DNA of 64,000 nucleotides from Ophiura sarsii (taxonomy: Eukaryota; Echinodermata; Ophiuroidea; Amphilepidida; Ophiuridae), in the NCBI GenBank assembly GCA_035610835.1, contig CM069458.1, forward strand, positions 27,429,449 to 27,493,448, given 5' to 3'. Below are positions 36,301-46,247 of the stretch, piece after piece; within the stretch, counting starts at the first letter, position 1; the number at the start of each line of letters is the position of its first letter. The notes under the pieces are model-generated. The model was given only the letters and a program-made list of their open reading frames with translations, was not told where the DNA came from and searched no databases. The translations under genes and the position numbers were made by a program.

Positions 36301-38111
36301 TACGGAGGTCAGCGCAAGTACAACTTACATAACATTACGGATCGAGGTCAGCGCAAGTACAACTTGCGTAACATTACTGAATGTGACACAAATGGCAGCC
36401 TTCTGCAGGACAGCCGCAAGAAGAAACGACATCCCTCTGCAGGACTGCAGCAAGAAGAAACGCACAACTTACGGAACGCGACACAAACGGCAGCCCTCTG
36501 CAGGATTGCCGCAAGAAGAAACGTGCAAGTACAAGTTGCGTAACATTGCGGAGGTCGGCGCAAGTACAACTTGCATAACATTACAGAGGTCAGCAACTTG
36601 TGTAACATTACACAGTGGATAAAAACCCAGACAGGGTTGTCCTGGTCGAAGGAGTAGGCAATATGCGTGTTGCATCAGTGTATTGAAGGACTTCTGCAAA
36701 TTACGGAACGCGACACAAACGGCAGCCCTCTACAGGACTGCCGCAAGAAGAAACGCTCAAGTACAACTTGCGTAACATTAGGGAGGTCAGCGCAAGTACA
36801 ATTTGTGTAACATTACGGAACATTACCTAGGTCAGCGCAAGTATAATTTGCGTAACATTACGGAGGTCGGCGCAAGTACAACTTGCATAACATTACGGAG
36901 GTCAGCGCAAGTACAACTTGTGTAACATTACACAGTGGATTATAAAAACCCAGACAGGGTTGTCCTGGTCGAAGGAGTAGGCAATATGCGTGTTGCATCA
37001 GTGTATTAAAGGACTTCTGCAAATTACGGACCGTGACACAAAGGGCAGCCCTCTGCAGGACTGCCGCCAGAAGAAACGCTCAAGTACAACTTGCGTAACA
37101 TTACGGCCAGGTCAGCGCAAGTACAATTTGTGTAACATTACGGAACATTACCTAGGTCAGCGCAAGTATAATTTGCGTAACATTACGGAACGTGACACAA
37201 ACGGCAGCCCTCTGCAGGACCGCCGCAAGAATATAAACACCTAGGTCAGCGCAAGTTACATACGGAGGTCAGCGCGAGTACAACTTGCATAACATTACGG
37301 AGGTCAGCGCAAGTACAACTTGCGTAACATTACACAGTGGATTATATAATATCCCAGACAGGGTTGTCCTGGTAAAGGGAGTGGGCAATATGTGCGTTGC
37401 ATCAGTGTACTAAAGGACTTCTGGAAGTTACGCAAGTACAACTTGAATACTATAACTGAACATGACAAAAACGGCGAGGCGGCATACTACAACGCCAAGC
37501 AAATTACGGAACGTGGCACAAACGGCAGCCCCCTCTGCAGGACTGCCGCAAGAAGAAAGGTGCAAGTACAACTTGCGTAACATTACGGAGGTCAGCGCGT
37601 AACATTACGGGATCAGCGCAAGTACAACTTGCATAACATTACGGAGGTCAGCGCAAGTACAACTTGCGTAACATTACGGGGGACAGCGCAAGTACAACTT
37701 GCGTAGTACATTATCGAATGTGACACAAACGGCAGCCTTCTGCAGGACCGCCGCAAGAAGAAACGACATCCCTCTGCAGGACTGCAGCAAGAAGAAACAT
37801 GCAAGTACAACTTGCGTAACATTACGGAGGTCAGCGCAAGTACAACTTGCATAACATTGCGGAGGTCAGCTCAAGTATAACTTGCGTAACATTACACAGT
37901 GGATTATAATAACCCAGACAGGGTTGTCCTGGTAGAGGGAGTGGGCTATGCGTGTTGCATCAGTGTATTAAGGGACTTCTGCAAATTACGGAATGTGACA
38001 CAACGGCAGCCCTCTGCAGGACTGCGGCAAGAAGGAACGCTCAAGTACAACTTGCATAACATTACGGAGGTCAGCACAGGTACAACTTGCGTAACATTAC
38101 GGAACATTACC
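30318..38111 (+). repeat. Complex satellite, left block
   Basis: Built from three block types. The commonest is a 35-bp unit reading AGGTCAGCGCAAGTACAACT followed by TGCGTAACATTACGG. The second is a ~50-bp block with GACACAAACGGCAG, CCCTCTGCAGGACCGCC and GCAAGAAGAAACGC. The third is a ~90-bp block with AACCCAGACAGGGTTGTCCTGG and GGGCAATATGCGTG. A ~2008-bp higher-order period is visible: blocks at 30683, 30826 and 31431 recur at 32691, 32834 and 33439. Dozens of short open frames repeat with it on both strands; because 35 is not a multiple of three they change frame and are not genes. Confidence 0.95.
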
Positions 38112-38113
38112 TA

Positions 38114-38386
38114 CAATCAAGGAAATAAAGGTTGGCACACTTAGTCCCAATTAAGGTAAAAAGTGCCCCCTCTCCCCCGAGGCAATGTTGATCCAAGCTA
38201 CATGTCATCAGAAGCCTTGGCAGCTCCCCCAACATTGCTTGATGGGGGTGGGGAAGGGCGAGAGAAAGGGGGAGACCTCTGCATGCTATTAAAGAGTGCT
38301 GTGTCCCAAGTCTGTTCTCTATTGCGAGCACAGGGATAGTTGCATTAAATTGTGTCGAGTGTGCCAACTATTATTTTCCTTGATTG
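38114..38386. mobile_element. Small MITE, left copy
   Basis: CAATCAAGGAAATAAAGG at the left and CCTTGATTG at the right, with GTTGGCACACTT and its mirror just inside. The interior GGCAATGTTGATCC and GGGGAGACCTCT blocks recur at 46030-46245. Confidence 0.8.
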
Positions 38387-38850
38387 TCTTAGCGAAATTC
38401 TAAATTCACCATCTGAATTCAGTCTTTTGGCTATAACTTTCAAATGAAATGTCCGATTGTGATCAAATTTCGCCAAATTATTCACCGGAATATCGTTAAT
38501 ATTTCTTGAAATTGGCACGTATGAGTCGAGGCATTTAGGGATTGGTCACTCAATACTAAGGTTGCATGTACGTAAAAACATGTTATATTTTTAAATTGAT
38601 TCTATTACGGATTTGAAACCAAATGTTGAAGCACAATTACATTTGGTATATTCAGTAATGTATTTAAAATCAAGATTCGACAAACGGCATATAAGTTCAC
38701 ACAACAGTGTGTTAAGGACTGGTCATTAATTACTCAGCCCTAGATGTATGGTAAATGTGTGGGGCTATAGGTCCATAATATTGCAATTATTATGGTTCAT
38801 GTAAACATTACTATCTTCAGAAGATAGCAATTAATGACTTAATGACACGT
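38387..38850. repeat. Left ~450-bp arm of the inner inverted-repeat segment
   Basis: AGCGAAATTCTAAATTCACC, GGGATTGGTCACTCAATACT, GGTCATTAATTACTCA and TATCTTCAGAAGATAGCAAT follow in order. The same blocks are found inverted at 43752-43340. TATCTTCAGAAGATA is itself a perfect palindrome. Confidence 0.8.
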
Positions 38851-39385
38851 TGTTTTCATGGCATTGAAATATAGGAAATAAATAAAGTCGCATACAAAAG
38901 AATGCATCATGAAGACAATCCTCTATATAAGATTTTGCAACGACTGTTCACACGCATTTTACTACATTTGTATAAGGATTAGGAAAGTAATGCAGATTTG
39001 TTTCTGTTTTTATTTTGCAAGTTATTACCATTATTATTAAGCCATAAGTACGTCCTGACAAGTTTTCAGCATGAACGCGTGCATATAATAAACATTATAA
39101 TAAACATCATGAGAATAAAAAGCTACAAAGTAGTCAAGCATTGTTTTAAAGATGCACACTATTTATAATAACATATCCGACGTTTCAGTCGATAGAACAA
39201 GTTAAATTTATACAGGTACCCTTTGTATTCGATGCAAACGCTTTGAAAGCATTTCTTAAAGTGGGTGTTCAGGTGGGTTCAAGTATATACACACAAGTCT
39301 TTTTTTCTCTCATTTTATCTAACATGCAGCTATAGGCCTACGCGAATCTAATGCCAATACCGCAGATCTCACAATATGGCGATTA
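38851..39385. other. No recognisable feature between the arm and the Rep relic
   Basis: AT-rich DNA; possible leader of the Rep-like gene, but no clear promoter signal. Confidence 0.35.
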
Positions 39386-40375
39386 TTGAATTTACAACCC
39401 CGGCAAGTTCGCACAGTTTATTTAATAACATATAGCCGTGCTGATGTGGCCTGCTTCCCAATCCGACAGAGTTTCAGTGATGCTGTTATCAGTGTTATTG
39501 AAGCATTTTCCCAGACACCAGCCCAACTTCTGCAGTGGGTTTGTGCCCAAGAGGAGCATCAAGATGGGGGCATGCACTTTCACATGGCAGTCAAAATAAG
39601 ATCAAAAACAGCGATGGTTGCAAGTGCGTGGTATTTTGGAGGCCCAACATGACATCAATGTGTATTTTAGTTCAGAACACTAACTATTACACGGTATGGC
39701 TATACACCACTAAGGAAGATAAAGACCCTCTGACTTCACCAAATCACCCAATACTAGCCAATGGTGAACCCCCTCAAACCCTAACAGCGTCGTCCAAGCA
39801 GCAGCAGGTGGTGGTAAAACCGTGAAACGGGCAAGAAGATCGCGCTTGACGGCATTTGACGTCGGTGAAATTGCGCTCACCCACAACATCAGGAACAGGT
39901 TGCAGTTGATGGCTTTGGCGCACCGCCAGAAACTTGATGGCAAGACAGATCTGGCCGAGTTCATCCTCAACCGGGGCCAGAAATCGGTTGAAGAAGCCCC
40001 ATCAACTGCATGGGAGATGGCGGAGGCTCAGACCAAGCTTGACAGAGCCATGACCAGACGAACAGGTCTCCTGAAGCAAGCCCTAGAAGGTGCGACGGAA
40101 GGTGGCCGATTCAAGCGAGAGACATGCTAACAAGAAATGCAATTACCCACGCCAGTTTCTCTGACGCTGTTTCCATACTCCTTGAACAGGGACGTGGAAA
40201 ATACCGAAATCTCCTTTTAACTGGCCCCACAAATTGCGGGAAAAACTTGTTGAAACCCCTGAATGAGATTTACGAGTGTTTCTGCAACCCTGCAACAACT
40301 ACGTATGCATGGATGGAGGTTCAGGACGCAGAGGTCATCCTTCTGAATGACTTCAGATGGAGTTCACAGGTTATT
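39386..40375 (+). pseudogene. Rep-like HUH endonuclease plus SF3 helicase relic, frameshifted and truncated
   Basis: Proteins of this layout nick and unwind small single-stranded DNA replicons (CRESS and parvo-like) and occur as genomic relics. Seen here: an LITYS stretch near the start (motif I-like), HFH encoded at 39575-39583 (the HUH metal-binding motif), then in the next frame YTTK at 39703-39714 (YxxK, catalytic tyrosine). A third frame (39822-40130) carries a connecting region with KTDLAEFILNRG. A fourth segment (from 40124) carries GPTNCGK at 40223-40243 (Walker A) and AEVILLNDF at 40331-40357 (Walker B-like). So at least three frame changes are needed, and the helicase is cut after the Walker B region by the inverted-repeat element at 40377. 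No capsid gene is seen. It cannot make a working protein. Assignment to HUH/SF3 is confident; the exact family is not. Confidence 0.75.
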
Positions 40376-40376
40376 A

Positions 40377-41029
40377 TATGTGTGGTGGTATGGGAAAACC
40401 CGTCGGAAGTCGCTAGTGTTAATATTGAGATATCTGGGTCATACCAAAATATTCCTAACAAAAGAGTTCCAAGTCAATTTTCCAACTTTGGTCCCAAGAT
40501 AGAGATTATACCTTGAACTTTAGTCTCCAGGAGTTTTGTATGCAAAATTCCAGATGTTAAGTTTATTTTAGTACTTTTCTGAACCTTGTTTATCACATTT
40601 TATGTGTAAAATGCTATGTTTACGTAAAATGACATTGTTACCATGGTAACCACTTGTGAATTTCGACAATACATTGTAAAGATTTTGAAAGTGAAGAACT
40701 TACAATTGTTGATAATATCGCAAAAAACTAGGTTCATATCAAAAGTCCTTTTCATATGACAAGCTATTCTGGGTGATGTAACAATGTAGTTTTATTATTA
40801 TTAGAGCATTTAAAAGATTTTGTGTACACCTTTGAATTGCTAGTTTCAATTTTTAGTATTGCGTTTAAACTTGCCAACTTTAAAATACTATAACTGTAGT
40901 TCTAGATGGAATTTCTGAAAAATTTAAACAGTCCTATACTCAGAAGAGTATGAAGCTCTCTACCAAATAAAAAAACCAAGTTGCTAGAAAATGACCATGT
41001 GAAGGGTTTTCCCATGCCACCACACATAT
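40377..41029. mobile_element. MITE that interrupts the Rep-like relic
   Basis: ATATGTGTGGTGGTATGGGA and AAACCC at the left are mirrored by GGGTTTT and CCCATGCCACCACACATAT at the right, about 25 bp. The helicase frame stops at its left border. I could not find the continuation of the helicase to its right. Confidence 0.8.
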
Positions 41030-41080
41030 TTGTTTATATATAGCACAAGTTAAAATTGTGGTTATAAAAAACACAATATA

Positions 41081-41824
41081 AACTGCTCACAAAAAGTTAG
41101 GAAACTTTTTTTAATCAAGTATATTTTTATTATTTATTACCCTCTTTGTATCTGTTATATATCAATGGAAAGCTGAAATGTTCCCCTTTAAAATGATACC
41201 ACATTTGCAATGATTACATGTTGCTAAACTTGGCCACATGAATGAGAATGAGGCAAAGTCACAAATCAAATGTGCCAACATTTCCGTTATCTGTGCTAAA
41301 CAGTCAATAGGTAATGATCAATAATCAAACCGGTCATGCTTGAGAACCATGAATGGTTTACACAAAGATGTGCACCAGTGAGCACAAGTTACCCCCTCAT
41401 CTTTAGAAAACTATTATTTGGGTATTTGCAAGACGGGTTAATTAACAATGACTCCAGGTGGAAGGTCATGAAGGTAAGTGATGAAAGGTTTATGCCTACA
41501 TGTACAACTTGTACATTTTTCTGAGACACGGTAAACGTTTTGCAGTTTCAATATGGCGCGTTTAACAGATTTGGAGAGAGCCCGTGCCATTACCTATTGA
41601 CTGTTTAGCACAGATAACGGTAATTTTGGCACATTTGATTTGTGACTTTGCCTCATTCTCATTCATGTGGCCAAGTCCAGCAACATGTCATCATTGCACA
41701 TTTGGTATCATTTTAAAGAGGAACACTTCAACTTTCCATTAATATGCAACATAATACAAGAGGGTAATAAATAATAAAAAATATACTTGATTAAAAAAAG
41801 TTTCCTAACTTTGTGTGAGCAGTT
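41081..41824. mobile_element. Long-arm TIR element derived from a Tc1/mariner transposon
   Basis: AACTGCTCACAAAAAGTTAG at the left, its mirror ending GTGAGCAGTT at the right, TA on both sides. The arms extend about 220 bp. In the loop, ATG at 41553 opens MARLTDLERARAI, the typical start of a Tc1-like transposase, but a stop follows where the right arm begins. It looks like a MITE formed from the 5' end of a transposon plus an inverted copy. Confidence 0.75.
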
Positions 41825-41952
41825 TACAAACTTACCCCAATAGTAATCAAGATATTTTTGTATTGTTCTTTTTTTCTTTATACGCAGGTGATCGCATGGC
41901 CAGACTTGATGAGAATTTCAGACAAGCTCATCGATATGGTTGCCTTGGGAAG

Positions 41953-42857
41953 TTAGTATTTTGTTCTCTGACCACCGAGTGTAATGATTTGACGTAGACG
42001 ATTTCTCGTTGACGCGCTAGTCTTGTCGATAGTTTCTTTTGCTATTGCATGAAGTGTTCGGATTATTCGGTCTTGAAATTGTTGAAGTCTCGTTCGGGTT
42101 ATGTTCTTCTGTTTGGCTTCTGTTCGTAAGTGTTCACTTAACAAATGAAAAATGTTTTCTATAGGATTCAAATCGGGGCTCCTTGGAGGAATATTTAGTA
42201 ACTGAGCTCTTGTCCGCCCCATGGCACCATGGGCCATAGCGCTATTCTGCGAAGGGTCACCGTCTTGCATAAATAAGTTTGTGTCCTTATCGGCATCACA
42301 AAACATTGTTTCAAAGTTTCTTTCTATAAAGTTGGCAAAGTACATTCCGTCCATCTTCTCATAGGGCTCACAAAGAAGAACTCCTTTACCATACGTTATT
42401 GCCACTACAAATTTGGCAACCTTTCCACCACTACCTTCCCTGCGTCCCCTTTGAAGTGCAGTCTTGATGTAGTCCTTCAGAGCGACGACGATACACTTTC
42501 GGAGCCTTTGCTTGATCCAGAGGATTCGTTTTGAACACAAAAGACACGGAATCCAAGAAAAACCCCACATCAATACACCAACAATCTTGTGGTCGTTTTA
42601 ACATTCTCTTTGCAAATTTGACAGGTGATTTGAGATCCCTCTCTGTTATAGACCCTTTCTTCGTGCATTGCGGAATTTGATTCCATTTCTATGTAGCACA
42701 TTCAGCATTGTACGGCGAAAATCCGGTAACTGTCACGAGTCTAGCAATGGAAAAGCTTGAGTCTTCGCTTTTCCTCAGTTTCTTCAATTCCCGCGGTCTT
42801 CCTCTCAAGTCTACCTCGTTTTGCGTTAGGGGTAAAATCTTCTTTTTGAACACCATC
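41953..42857 (-). pseudogene. Tc1-like (DD34E) transposase, frameshifted
   Basis: Transposase of the IS630/Tc1/mariner superfamily, which cuts and pastes TA-flanked elements. From the start: MVFKKKILPLTQNEV and RGRPRELKKLRK (42855-42692), probably the helix-turn-helix region. A different frame gives GFFLDSVSFVFKTNPLDQAK (about 42550-42485) with the first catalytic D. A third (42573-41953) gives FMQDGDPSQNS and RSPDLNPIEN. The second D and the E are separated by 34 residues, the Tc1 spacing. At least two frameshifts make it inactive. Whether it belongs to the 41081-41824 element or is a separate insertion is unclear; its own terminal repeats were not identified. Confidence 0.85.
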
Positions 42858-42934
42858 GTTGAGTAAATCGCAAGACAATAATTGAAACAAATCCGCTTAA
42901 TGAAAGAAGTAACTTCTAAGTTTGATTTCAAAGT

Positions 42935-43339
42935 GTTTCACACGCTACCTTCCCCTTCTCCCAATACCAGTGACATATCATGCGACTGGAAAGCCAAAAG
43001 GAATTAGCAGAATGTTTTAAACTTCTTGTGTCCATCTATTCACACAAAACACACGCCCTTTGAGTTTACATCAATCGATCTAACTTAGAAAGTCAAAGTG
43101 AAAAACGAGCGATGAGAATAAAGAGACACACGCAACGTAAAGAAAAGCCGCTATTTCACAAATCCATTGAGCAATACCATAAGAGAGCACGCATCGTGCC
43201 ATTGTTCAGTAATAGGCATTAAAGCATTTGCAAGAGATAGACCCCATGATTCAGATTCCATCTACAGAGACCATCTACAAAGATGATGAACTAAAGAAAA
43301 ATATCAAGTACAAACATCCCAAATACATTCATGTATAAC
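42935..43339. other. No recognisable feature
   Basis: Between the transposase relic and the right arm; no gene seen. Confidence 0.35.
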
Positions 43340-43753
43340 AAGTCATTGCATCATTAATTGCTATCTTCTGAAGATAGACATTTTTTGATGAATAAGGTTA
43401 TAGGCCTCATACCCGGGCACATTCAACACACGCGGGCACATTCAACACACGCAGGCAGCATTGAGTAATTAATGATCAGTCCCTGATAAACTGTTTTTTC
43501 ACCTAATATGCCTTTTGTCAAATGTTTATTATAAACAATGCGGATTGTTAATGTACTTTAACGCTTTGTTTTAAGTCCATGAAGAAATTAACTCTGAAAT
43601 AACATGTGTTTACGTATATGCTACCTTAGTATTGAGTGACCAATCCCTAAATGACTTGATGCATATGTGTAAATTTCAGAAAATCTGACTTTTCGCTTGA
43701 AAGTTAAAGCCAAAAGTCGGATTTCAGATGGTGAATTTAGAATTTCGCTCAGA
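43340..43753. repeat. Right ~450-bp arm of the inner inverted-repeat segment
   Basis: Inverted counterpart of 38387-38850, beginning with ATTGCTATCTTCTGAAGATA and ending GGTGAATTTAGAATTTCGCT. Confidence 0.8.
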
Positions 43754-43800
43754 CAATCAAGGAAATAAAGGTTGGCACACTTAGTCCCAATTAAGGTAAC
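43754..43800. mobile_element. Small MITE, right copy, first part
   Basis: Matches 38114-38160 (CAATCAAGG through CCCAATTAAGGTAA); the remainder of this copy is at 46014-46245. Confidence 0.75.
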
Positions 43801-43821
43801 AAGGCGGTTCTCGAACGGCGC

Positions 43822-46013
43822 GTCTCGCCTGTTCATCAAAAGTGACTTGAAAGAAATGATGATGAAACATATGATACAATGTAGCACTGTCACAGAGGTA
43901 TGCATTGTAGTTAATGCAAGGGATGTAATACCTTAAGGGATGCTCAAATGTTACCCAGTACTAAATATTGTGCGGAACACAAACGAATCGCTTCCACTTT
44001 ATGGCCCTTCACAGGTTTAGATGGTACCCCACCCCCTTTGGACTATGCAGTGGCGGCACCAGCATCATAATTTGGGGGGGGGGGGGGGGGGGGGGGGAAA
44101 GGAGGCAAGACATTTTAGGGGGACCCCAGACGATCTTGAATGACCTCCAATGACCTTGAAAATGTAATCAACAAAAAGAATACCCCCTTCCCTCCACCAA
44201 GTCGCATCAAGATAGGCCCTACTGATCTATTTGACCCCATATTTGACCTTGAATGACCTCTCATGACCTTGAAAATTTAATCAGCAAAAAGAACACACCA
44301 TTCCCCTTCCCTCCACCAAATCCCATCAAGATAGGCCTTACGGATCTTATTTGACCCCAGATGACCTTGAATGACCTTGAAAAATTTAATCAGCAAAAAG
44401 AACACACCACACCCCTTCTCTCCACCAAATATAATCAAGATAGGCCAGATGACCTTGAATGACCTTGAAAAATTTAATCGGCAAAAAAACCACACCATCC
44501 CTCTTCCGCCCACCAAATCCCATCAAGATAGGTGTTACGGATCTTATTTGACCCCAGATGACCTCTGATGACCTTGAAAATTTAATCAGCAAAAAGAATA
44601 CACCACACCCCTTCTCTCCACCAAATATAATCACGATAGGCCTTACGGATCTTATTTGACCCCAGATGACCTTGAATGACCTCGAAAAATTAATCAGCAA
44701 AAAGAACACACCATCCAGCTTCCTTCCACCAAATCCCGTCAAGAGAGGCCTTACGGATCTTATTTGACCTTGAATGACCTCTGATGACCTTGAAAAATGT
44801 AATCAGCAAAAAGAACACACCAACCCCCTTCCCTACACCAAATCACATCAAAATAGGCCTTACGGATCTTATTTGACCCCAGATGACCTCAGATGACCTT
44901 AAAAAATTAATCAGCAAAAAAAAAACCCCACACCATCCCTCTTCCGTCCACCAAATCCCATCAAGATAGGGACCCCAGATGACCTGATGACCTTGAAAAT
45001 TTAAACAGCAAAAAGAACACACCAACCCCCTTCCCTCCACCAAATCACATCAAGATAGGCCTTACGGATCTTATTTGACCCCAGATGACCTTGAATGACC
45101 TTGAAAATTTATTCAGCAAAAAGAACACACCACTCCCCTTCCCTCCACCAAATCTCATCAATATAGGCCTTACTGATCTATTTGACCCCCGATGACCCCG
45201 AAAAATGAATCAACAAAAAGAACACACCATCCCTCTTCCCTCCACCAAATCCAATCAAGATAGGCCTTACGGATCTTATTTGACCCCCGATGACCTTGAA
45301 TGACCTCTGATGAACTTGGAAAAAAAAGAACACACCACTCCCTTTCCCTCCACCAAATCTCATCAATATAGGCCTTACTGATCTATTTGACCCCATATTT
45401 GACCCCGATGACCTCTGGTGACCTTGAAAATTTAATCAGCAAAAAGAACACACCACCCCCTTCCCTCCACCAAATCCGATCAAGATAGGCCTAACTGATC
45501 TATTTGACCCCCGATGACCTTGAATGACCCCCGATGACCTTGAATGACCCCAGATGACCTTGAAAATTTAGTCAGCAAAAAGAACACACCACCCCCTTCC
45601 CTCCACCAAATCCCATCAAGATCGGCCTTACGGATCTTATTTGACCCCATATTTGACCCCGATGACCTTGAATGACCTCCAATGACCTTGAAAATCTAAT
45701 CAGCAAAAGAACACCCCATCCCCTTCCCTGGCATCAAGTCCCATCAAGATAGGCCTTACGGATCTCTAGATATCGCGTCACAACAAGCATATTTGACCCG
45801 ATGACCTTAAATGACCTCCGATGACCTTGAAAAATCAATCAGCAACAGAACGCACCACCCCCTTCCCTCCACCAAGTCCCATCAAGATAGGCCTTACGGA
45901 TCTCCAGATATCGCGTCACAAAGGTATTTCTTAGCACACGCCATACGCCATACGCCATACGCCGGACAGAAATAGTGATAACATAGTCTCTTTCTGATTA
46001 CATCAGGCGAGAC
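43822..46013. mobile_element. Tandem-repeat element with GTCTCGCCTG ends
   Basis: GTCTCGCCTG at 43822-43831 is mirrored by CAGGCGAGAC at 46004-46013. Most of the interior (44100-45920) is an array of ~100-130-bp units with TTTGACCCCAGATGACC, TGACCTTGAATGACCT, ATCAGCAAAAAGAACACACC, CCCTTCCCTCCACCAAATC and AAGATAGGCCTTACGGATC. It splits the right small MITE. A CAGTGGCGGCACC hAT-like end with a G run sits at 44048 without a matching right end. Confidence 0.75.
44100..45920. repeat. Minisatellite with paired TGACCT motifs (DR4 spacing)
   Basis: Nearly every unit contains TGACCT-TGAA-TGACCT or TGACCT-CTGA-TGACCT, direct repeats separated by four bases. Open frames on the minus strand (WREG..WCVLFAD-like) repeat with the units and are not genes. 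Confidence 0.85.
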
Positions 46014-46245
46014 AAAAAGGGCCCCCTCTCCCCCGAGGCAATGTTGATCCGAGCTACATGTCATCAGAGGCCTTGGCAGCTCCCCCCAACATTGCTTGAT
46101 GGGGGTGGGGAAGGGTAAATGAAAGGGGGAGACCTCTCCTTGCTATTAAAGAGTGCTGTGTCCCAAGTCTGTTCTCTATTGAGAGCACAGGGATAGTTGC
46201 ATTAAATTGTGTCAAAAGTGTGCCAACTATTATTTTACTTGATTG
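46014..46245. mobile_element. Small MITE, right copy, second part
   Basis: Matches 38155-38386 and ends ACTTGATTG followed by TA and the resumed satellite. Confidence 0.8.
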
Positions 46246-46247
46246 TA

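Larger units (their letters stand above)
38114..46245. mobile_element. Composite inverted-repeat element inserted in the satellite
   Basis: The satellite reads ...CATTACC, TA, then CAATCAAGG..., and after 8.1 kb ...CTTGATTG, TA, GGTCAGCG; the uninterrupted satellite has CATTACCTAGGTCAGCG, so TA is the duplicated target. The ends are two copies of one small MITE (38114-38386 and 43754-46245, the latter interrupted). Between them lies a segment with ~450-bp inverted arms, containing a Rep-like relic, a MITE, a long-arm element and a Tc1 transposase relic. The inner flanks of the small MITEs are TCT and AGA, not TA, so the composite seems to have moved as one unit. Confidence 0.75.

Noticed and set aside
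30683..37852. Many open frames of 60-126 codons on both strands (QRKYNLRNITE-like and SVMLRKLYLR-like)
   Set aside because: They repeat with the satellite, occur on both strands at once, and lose frame with each 35-bp unit.
30318..38111. Regularly spaced 35-bp repeats resembling a CRISPR array
   Set aside because: The units are directly adjacent without unique spacers, there are no cas genes, and the DNA is eukaryotic; it is a satellite.
41896..41955. Start of a second Tc1-like transposase (ATG GCC AGA CTT GAT GAG) after a possible acceptor
   Set aside because: Only 20 codons, ends in a stop, and lacks the usual continuation; similarity to the 41553 start may be chance.
44277..45396. Minus-strand frames of up to 118 codons repeating a FGGRK..GVFFLLI pattern
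   Set aside because: They follow the minisatellite units exactly and change length with indels.
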